Positions 55,808 through 64,000 of a stretch of DNA of 64,000 nt are shown piece by piece. Position numbers and translations under genes: made by a program. The notes beneath the pieces were generated by a model that worked only from the letters and a program-made list of their open reading frames with translations, was not told where the DNA came from and searched no databases. Numbering within the stretch: the stretch's first letter is position 1; every line of letters begins with the position of its first letter. The stretch is from Serripes groenlandicus. Lineage: Eukaryota > Mollusca > Bivalvia > Cardiida > Cardiidae. The stretch is taken from the NCBI GenBank assembly GCA_031761405.1, contig JASEVX010000010.1, positions 34,775,998 through 34,839,997 on the forward strand, written 5' to 3'.

Positions 55808-56227
55808 TAATATTATAATTGAAGAAAAGTTTCCTCACATGCTATATTGTATAATTGAATGAATAATACATGTGCTATTTTGATATTTTTTCACTAAACA
55901 ATATTCAATAATATGTTATATTTTATTAAGTAGACACAAGTGTGTTAGTGTAACTGTCAAAATTATAGTTTGATGCATATAAAGAATTGATTTAGAATGA
56001 AAATAATTCTGTTTGACTTCATCATTAACCCTTTGTCCCTTCCTAAATTTAAAGATGTCACAAAGATATTAAGCACTTTTCTACTAATGACAAATATGTA
56101 ATTATTTGTAATATATATATATATATATGTCAATACTTATTAAACATCTGTTTAAAAAGTGGAAAATCTCTATAAATTGAAGTACAGGTACATATTTGAA
56201 TAATAGTTAAACACAAATTGTAGTGTA

Positions 56228-57927
56228 CAGGGCTGTACAAATCCCATAGCCTGACGTCCGGGACAAGTCGTAAATCGCATCGGGCAAGTCGCTGATTGCA
56301 AAATCTCAGTCTCGGACAAGTGGCATTTTCCGAAAAATCCAAGTCCAATTATATTAACCCATTTACGTAACAGTGAATGTAAATTCCTGTGTCTGGTAGC
56401 CCTGCTTAATTACTTACACTAATGTCTGTCGTGTATAAATTTGACTGTATGTTACATGCGAAAAACCACTCGCGCGTGACCATAACAAATCAATAACAGT
56501 AGGCGGAGTTACCCACCTGTCAGATCAAGTGGTTTCAGCCAACCGAATCGCGTCGGTAATAGTCAATTAATTAACGTGATATATATGTACCCAATAAGGC
56601 TATCCAATCATAACGCCATAAATCATCATCATCCAATCATAAGTGACAATTGTTCCTTGGGGCTGTGTTATTTCATGAATGCTAGGGAATTACCTATGGA
56701 TCGGTCTCATTAAAATATTCCCTTAAATGTATTTTCATCCATATTTCTACTTCGGTATGCGATGATTGCAAACTGGTGCAAACCGGTTCCGAAAGACTTG
56801 AAAGAAAATGTTCGCCATGCAGAAGTTAATAAAATAAATTTGATCCAAATTAAAGCCAATACGACGACTTCTAGAAATTATCTTGCCGTTTATCAATTTG
56901 AAATACCTTCAAGATCGACATAATATTCGTAATATCAGGGACACAAAGAAAATTGTTTGGAATGAAATATACAAATGATTCCCCCGAGTATGATTATTGC
57001 CCAATCACGGCTTTGTTTACCAAAATTAATTAGCATAAACGGCGGGAAAAAATTCATATGAATTAATAGTTGCGAATTCATTGGATGAAATGAGAAATTG
57101 GGTCAATGACGACCCCGATATTTACATTCAAAGCTGTTTACCGATTTCTAATTCTCAAAGTAAGGAACAATGATTAACATTGCGCAATCATCAAAATGAC
57201 GGCTATACCAATCTGACTAAAGTTCACCATCTGATGTAAATGCATAGCGTTAATAGGAGATGATTTTAATGAGATGGACCGCAACATATGAAACAAATTT
57301 AACGTTTTGTTGTCTTTAAATTTTTTTGACAATATTTTTTTTATTTAATAACTACATTGAACCTGATAAATTTGACTTTTGGTTGATAAAATTGAATTGA
57401 TTTAATATGTCTTTCTTTGTAAAACTGACCTACGTATCGTACACTGCCTTGTTTCGGTGAGGGACCTAAATCGGTGACCTTAAATTTTGTTATCTTCAAT
57501 TTGAAAAGTGCTATTGCATCATTTGATTATGTGGTCTCAAGTTTAACAATTCTGTCAATAGCTTTTGAATTTTTGTAAATATGGATAAAATTTTATGCAG
57601 ATATTTCAAATAACCTAGTGAAAAATAATCTCTTTTCCAAATTTCAATTTATCTTTACTGAATGCTGCACTACAGGTCTTTTGAAATGGTCACTACCCTT
57701 AAATCATGTACATTGTGTGCTCTTAATAATATCTTTCTACAGAACTAGAAAAAAAACCACTAAAAAACAATTAAAACACTCTCAAGAAACCGCGATCCAA
57801 GCTACCAGCTTCCAAATAACCACACAATTCTTAAATTTGTCGCATGTTAAACTGTGTGTGCAGAAAAGTGGGACAAGTGAGAATCTTAGCAGGACAAGTG
57901 GCTGAATATTTTTTTTGTACAGCCCTG
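56228..57927. mobile_element. hAT-like non-autonomous element 2 (5-bp TSD GTGTA)
   Basis: The left end CAGGGCTGTACAAA and right end TTTGTACAGCCCTG are perfect 14-bp inverted repeats, flanked by GTGTA on both sides (56,223-56,227 and 57,928-57,932). GGACAAGT or GGGCAAGT motifs lie inside both ends (four on the left including variants, two on the right), as in the element at 50,835. The 1.7-kb interior has no transposase frame that I recognise. Confidence 0.78.
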
Positions 57928-57932
57928 GTGTA

Positions 57933-58555
57933 GAAGAAATTGCTCATGATAAAAATTCTCTTTTTTCACTCTGCTCTAATCACATCAAAATATGTCTGCA
58001 AATGGGAAAGGCTTAATATTATTTGTAGCCAACAAGTCAATTGATTATGTTCTTCAGAGCAATGTAGTCGCTAGTAGCTGCCAATATATTAGATTCTTGG
58101 AAAAGCACCCTTTAGTTATTGCGAGCTGTTCTTATCTACGTCCTTGCAAAATGTAAACACGTTTGAACAGTGTCAACAATTTGGGGTTTTGACACATTTT
58201 GTACAAGTCATTCCAGTTGATATTAGAGTTGAATTGTTGTTCAAATTAACAGTGATTAGTGATTTACAGTTCGATCACAGTTTGTAAGTTCACATCGCAT
58301 CCGTGATAAAACATGTTGGCAAGGCAATACACCGAAATCGTGTTTACCGCGATATTCATGAAAGTGACACTTTAGAGCGAAAAAGAACGAATCAAGTATA
58401 CGGCTAAATTTACCTTGAAACAGACATTTATAGGGTTTAATTCTTTTCACGTCTGCATTTTGGGGTGACAATTGTCCTCAAAGTAAACTTTGAAGCAAGT
58501 ATGAGCAATCATAGACGACACTTTTAGCGATATTTACGTACAACACAATGCATAA
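57933..58555. other. Gene-free stretch before the gap
   Basis: A MITE-like remnant (GAAATTGCTCATGAT... ATGGGAAAGGCTTAA) lies at about 57,936-58,014. Nothing else is recognised. Confidence 0.4.
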
Positions 58556-58755
58556 NNNNNNNNNNNNNNNNNNNNNNNNNNNNNNNNNNNNNNNNNNNNN
58601 NNNNNNNNNNNNNNNNNNNNNNNNNNNNNNNNNNNNNNNNNNNNNNNNNNNNNNNNNNNNNNNNNNNNNNNNNNNNNNNNNNNNNNNNNNNNNNNNNNNN
58701 NNNNNNNNNNNNNNNNNNNNNNNNNNNNNNNNNNNNNNNNNNNNNNNNNNNNNNN
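58556..58755. other. Assembly gap (200 N)
   Basis: Exactly 200 N bases, a typical placeholder length, so the true size is unknown. The left border of the satellite that follows is hidden in it. Confidence 0.98.
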
Positions 58756-61700
58756 TTCACATCTCAATATCTAATAGGAGTTTACAAGATATATTTGTTC
58801 TGTGTGTTTAAAGGTCAGGTTCACATTTCAATATTAAATAGGAGTTTACACGATATTTGTTCTATGTGTTTAAAAGACAGGTTCACATCTCAATATTAAA
58901 TAGAAGTTTACACGATATATGTGTTCTGCTTGTTTAAAGGTCAGGTTCACATCTCAATATTAAATAGGAGTGTACACGATATATTTGTTCTGTGTGTTTA
59001 ATGGTCAGGTTCACATCTCAATATCTAATAGGAGTTTACACAATATATTTGTTCTGTTTGTTTAAAGGTCAGGTTCACATCTCAATATCTAATAGAAGTT
59101 TACACGATATATGTGTTCTGTGTGTTTAAAGGACAGGTTGACATCTCAATATCTAATAGGAGTTTACACGATATATTTGTTCTGTGTGTTTAAAGGTCAG
59201 GTTCACATTTCAATATTAAATAGGAGTTCACACAATATTTTTGTTCTGTTTGTTTAAAGGTCAGGTTCACATCTCAATAGCTAATAGGAGTATACACGAT
59301 ATATTTGTTATATATGTTTAAAGGTCAGGTTCACATCTCAATATTAAATAGAAGTTTACACGATATATTTGTTCTGTTTGTTCAAAGGTCAGGTTGACAT
59401 CTCAATATCTAATAGGAGTTTACGCGATATATTTGTTCTGTGTGTTTAAAGATCAGGTTCACATTTCAATATTAAATAGGAGTTCACACAATATTTTTGT
59501 TCTGTTTGTTTAAAGGTCAGGTTCACATCTCAATAGCCAATAGGAGTATACACGATATATTTGTTATATGTGTTTAAAGGTCAGGTTCACATCTCAATAT
59601 TAAATAGAAGTTTACACGTTATATTTGTTCTGTTTGTTCAAAGGTCAGGTTCACATCTCAATATTAAATAGGAGTTTACACGATATATTTGGTCTGTGTG
59701 TTTAAAGGTCAGGTTCAAATCTCACTATTAAATAGGAGTTTACACGATATATTTGTCCTGTTTGTTTAAAGGACAGGTTGACATCTCAATATTTAATAGG
59801 AGTTTACACGATATATTTGTTCTGTGTGTTTAAAGGTTAGGTTCACATTTCAATATTAAATAGGAGTTTACTCGATGTAATTGTTCTATTTGTTTAAAAG
59901 TCAGGTTCACATCTCAATATTAAATAGAAGTTTACACGATATATGTGTTCTGCTTGTTTAAAGGTCAGGTTCACATCTCAATATTAAATAGGAGTTTACA
60001 CGATATATTTGTCCTGTTTGTTTAAAGGTCAGGTTCACATCTCAATATCTAATAGGAGTTTACACGATATATTTGTTCTGTGTGTTTAAAGGTCAGGTTC
60101 ACATTTCAATATCAAATAGGAGTTTACACGATATATTTGTTCTATGTGTTTAAAGGTTAGTTTCACATCTCAATATTAAATAGGAGTTTACACGATACAT
60201 TTGTTCAGCTCGTTTAAAGGGCAGGTTCAAATCTCACTATTAAATAGGAGTTTACACGATATATTTGTCCTGTCTGTTTAAAGGACAGGTTGACATCTCA
60301 AAATCTAATAGGAGTTTACACGATATATTTGTTCTGTGTGTTTAAAGGTCAGGTTGACATCTCAATATCTAATAGGAGTTTACACGATATATTTGTTCTG
60401 TGTGTTTAAGGGTCAGGTTCACATTTCAATATTAAATAGGAGTTCACACAATCTTTTTGTTCTGTTTGTTTAAAGGTCAGGTTCACATCTCAATAGCTAA
60501 TAGGAGTATACACGATATATTTGTTATATATGTTTAAAGGTCAGGTTCACATCTCAATATTAAATAGAAGTTTACACGATATATTTGTTCTGTTTGTTCA
60601 AAGGTCAGGTTGACATCTCAATATCTAATAGGAGTTTACGCGATATATTTGTTCTGTGTGTTTAAAGATCAGGTTCACATTTCAATATTAAATAGGAGTT
60701 CACACAATATTTTTGTTCTGTTTGTTTAAAGGTCAGGTTCACATCTCAATAGCCAATAGGAGTATACACGATATATTTGTTATATGTGTTTAAAGGTCAG
60801 GTTCACATCTCAATATTAAATAGAAGTTTACACGTTATATTTGTTCTGTTTGTTCAAAGGTCAAGTTCACATCTCAATATTAAATAGGAGTTTACACGAT
60901 ATATTTGGTCTGTGTGTTTAAAGGTCAGGTTCAAATCTCACTATTAAATAGGAGTTTACACGATATATTTGTCCTGTATGTTTAAAGGACAGGTTGACAT
61001 CTCAATATCTAATAGGAGTTTACACGATATATTTGTTCTGTGTGTTTAAAGGTTAGGTTCACATTTCAATATTAAATAGGAGTTTACTCGATGTAATTGT
61101 TCTATTTGTTTAAAAGTCAGGTTCACATCTCAATATTAAATAGAAGTTTACACGATATATGTGTTCTGCTTGTTTAAAGGTCAGGTTCACATCTCAATAT
61201 TAAATAGGAGTTTACACGATATATTTGTCCTGTTTGTTTAAAGGTCAGGTTCACATCTCAATATCTAATAGGAGTTTACACGATATATTTGTTCTGTGTG
61301 TTTAAAGGTCAGGTTCACATTTCAATATCAAATAGGAGTTTACACGATATATTTGTTCTATGTGTTTAAAGGTTAGTTTCACATATCAATATTAAATAGG
61401 AGTTTACACGATACATTTGTTCTGCTCGTTTAAAGGTCAGGTTCAAATCTCACTATTAAATAGGAGTTTACACAATATATTTGTCCTGTCTGTTTAAAGG
61501 ACAGGTTGACATCTCAAAATCTAATAGGAGTTTACACGATATATTTGTTCTGTGTGTTTAAAGGTCAGGTTCACATTTCAATATTAAATAGGAGTCTAGT
61601 CGATGTATTTGTTCTATGTGTTTAAAAGTCAGGTTCACATCTCAATATTAAATAGAAGTTTACACAATATATGTGTTCTGCTTGTTTAAAGGTCAGGTTC

Positions 61701-64000
61701 ACATCTCAATATTAAATAGGAGTTTACACGATATATTTGTCCTGTTTGTTTAAAGGTCAGGTTCACATCTCAATATCTTAGAGGAGTTCACACGATATAT
61801 TTGTTCTGTGTGTTTAAAGGTCAGGTTCTCATTTCAATATTAAATAGGAGTTTACACGATATATTTGTTCTATGTGTTTAAAGGTTAGGTTCACATCTCA
61901 ATATTAAATAGGAGTTTACACGATACATTTGTTCTGCTTGTTTAAAGGTCAGGTTCACATCTCAATATTAATAAGGAGTGTACACGATAGGAGTTTACCT
62001 GATACATTTTGTCTGTGTGTTTAAATGTCAGGTTCACATCTCAATATTATATAAAAGTTTACACGATATATTTGTTCTGTGTGTTTAAAGGTCAGGTTCA
62101 CATCTCAATATTAAATAGGAGTTTACACGATATATTTGGTCTGTGTGTTTAAAGGTCAGGTTCACATCTCAATATTAAGTAGGAGGTTACACGATATATT
62201 TGGTCGGTGTGTTTAAAGGTCAGGTTCACATCTCAATATTAAATAGGAGTTTACACGATACATTTGGTCCGTGTGTTTAAAGGTCAGGTTCACATCTCAA
62301 TATTAAATAGGAGTTTACACGATATTTGTGTTCTGTTTGTTTACTAGTCAGGTTCACAACTCAATATTAAATAGGAGTTTACACGATACATTTGGTCTGT
62401 GTGTTTAAAGGTTAGGTTCACATCTCAATATTAAATAGGAGTTTACACGATACATTTGTTCTGTGTGTTTAAAGGTCAGGTTCACATCTCAATATTAAAT
62501 AGGAGTTTACACGATATTTTGGTCTGTGTGTTTAAATGTCAGGTTCACATCTGAATATTAAATAGGAGTTTACACGATACATTTGGTCTGTGTGTTTAAA
62601 TGTCAGGTTCACATTTCAATATTATATAAAAGTTTTACACGATATATTTGTTCTGTGTGTTCAAAGGTCAGGTTCACATCTCAATATCTAATAGGAGTTT
62701 ACACGATATATTTGGTCTGTGTGTTTAAAGGTTAGGTTCACATCTCAATATTAAATAGGAGTTTACACGATACATTTGTTCTGCTTGTTTAAAGGTCAGG
62801 TTCACATCTCAATATTAATAAGGAGTGTACACGATAGGAGTTTACACGATACATTTTGTCTGTGTGTTTAAATGTCAGGTTCACATCTCAATATTATATA
62901 AAAGTTTACACGATATATTTGTTCTGTGTGTTTAAAGGTCAGGTTCACATCTCAATATTTAATAGGAGTTTACACGATATATTTGGTCTGTGTGTTTAAA
63001 GGTCAGGTTCACATCTCAATATTAAGTAGGAGTTTACACGATATATTTGGTCGGTGTGTTTAAAGGTCAGGTTCACATCTCAATATTAAATAGGAGTTTA
63101 CACGATACAGTTGGTCCGTGTGTTTAAAGGTCAGGTTCACATCTCAATATTAAATAGGAGTTTACACGATATTTGTGTTCTGTTTGTTTACTAGTCAGGT
63201 TCACAACTCAATATTAAATAGGAGTTTACACGATACATTTGGTCTGTGTGTTTAAAGGTTAGGTTCACATCTCAATATTAAATAGGTGTTTACACGATAC
63301 ATTTGTTTTGTGTGTTTAAAGGTCAGGTTCACATCTCAATATTAAATAGGAGTTTACACGATATTTTGGTCTGTGTGTTTAAATGTCAGGTTCACATCTC
63401 AATATTAAATAGGAGTTTACACGATACATTTGGTCTGTGTGTTTAAATGTCAGGTTCACATTTCAATATTATATAAAAGTTTACACGATATATTTGTTCT
63501 GTGTGTTCAAAGGTCAGGTTCACATCTCAATATCTAATAGGAGTTTACACGATATATTTGGTCTGTGTGTTTAAAGGTCAGGTTCACATCTCAATATAAA
63601 ATAGGAGTTAAAACGATATATTTGTTCTGTTTGTTTAAAGGTCAGGTTCACAACTCAATATTAAATAGGAGTTTACACGATATATTTGTTTTGTTTGTTT
63701 ACTAGTCAGGTTCACACCTCAATATTAAATAGGAGTTTATACTCTACATGTGTTCGGTTTGTTTAAAGGTCATGTTCACATCTCAATATTAAATAGGAGT
63801 TTACACAATATATTTGTTATGTGTGTTTAAAGGTCAGGTTCACAACTCAATATTAAATAGGAGTTTACACGATGTATTTGTTCTGCTTGTTTAAAGGTCA
63901 GGTTCACTTCTCAATTTTAAATAGGAGTTTACACGATATATTTGTTCTGTTTGTTTAAAGGTCAGGTTCACATCTCAATATTAAATAGGAGTTTACTCGA
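58756..64000. repeat. 64-bp satellite array with higher-order structure, running off the window
   Basis: About 82 monomers of 64 bp with the blocks GGTCAGGTTCACATCTCAAT, ATTAAATAGGAGTTTACACG and ATATATTTGTTCTGTGTGTT. Starts at 63,896 and 63,960 show the exact period. Marker variants recur at 1,216 bp (19 monomers): TTTACGCG at 59,419 and 60,635, AGCCAATAGG at 59,535 and 60,751, and the GCTCG variant at 60,208 and 61,424. A second domain has an 847-bp period (ATTAATAAGG at 61,967 and 62,814). There is no coding frame. Confidence 0.95.

Noticed and set aside
58524..58811. Frames crossing the N gap
   Set aside because: They consist of unknown residues and are artefacts of the gap.

Overview
This is AT-rich eukaryotic DNA. 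The genes are split by introns with GT/AG borders, coding density is very low, and the window is dominated by tRNA-derived SINEs, terminal-inverted-repeat elements, minisatellites and satellites. The gene families (a type II membrane GT32-like glycosyltransferase and a CHST15-like carbohydrate sulfotransferase, both duplicated locally), an Ngaro-type tyrosine-recombinase retrotransposon and the SINE type all fit a lophotrochozoan, most likely a bivalve mollusc. The species is an inference from repeat style and is not proven.

Layout. 1-6.5 kb: repeat-rich flank with a nest of old MITE copies (1.1-3.5 kb), a non-LTR reverse transcriptase relic (4.7 kb) and a SINE (6.3 kb). 6.85-8.6 kb: a complete two-exon glycosyltransferase gene (319 codons). 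8.7-16.4 kb: transposon debris, including PIF/Harbinger transposase fragments at 9.6-9.9 kb, and long empty AT-rich DNA. 16.4-17.06 kb (minus strand): the catalytic exon of a second glycosyltransferase, tail-to-tail with the first. Its first exon is not found; an Ngaro-like element sits about 780 bp upstream of it.

17.84-23.27 kb: the element most worth reading. It has the full split direct repeat architecture A1 - ORFs - B1 - A2 - B2 expected of Ngaro/PAT retrotransposons, an intact SGNH-hydrolase ORF, an internal 56-bp minisatellite, a gag-like zinc-finger ORF, and RNase H and tyrosine-recombinase remnants. The reverse transcriptase core and the recombinase catalytic domain are deleted.

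24.7-38.2 kb: a broken sulfotransferase cluster. C-terminal exons of one gene (26.4, 30.2 and 31.1 kb, plus strand) are followed by a 55-bp minisatellite, an inverted stray copy of exon 1 (34.6-34.8 kb, minus strand), and exons 1 and 2 of another gene (35.87 and 38.03 kb, plus strand). Both enzyme families are expected in the Golgi, so the window may be a small glycan-modification neighbourhood; that is inference.

38.2-58.5 kb: no confident host gene. It holds nested TIR elements (44.9-47.5 kb), a dense field of TTCTAGAA palindromes (48-49.3 kb), two hAT-like elements sharing GGACAAGT subterminal repeats (50.8-52.3 and 56.2-57.9 kb), and a MITE insertion with a visible empty TTAA site (55.4 kb). 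A 200-N gap (58,556-58,755) is followed to the window end by a 64-bp satellite with a 1,216-bp (19-monomer) higher-order period in its first part.
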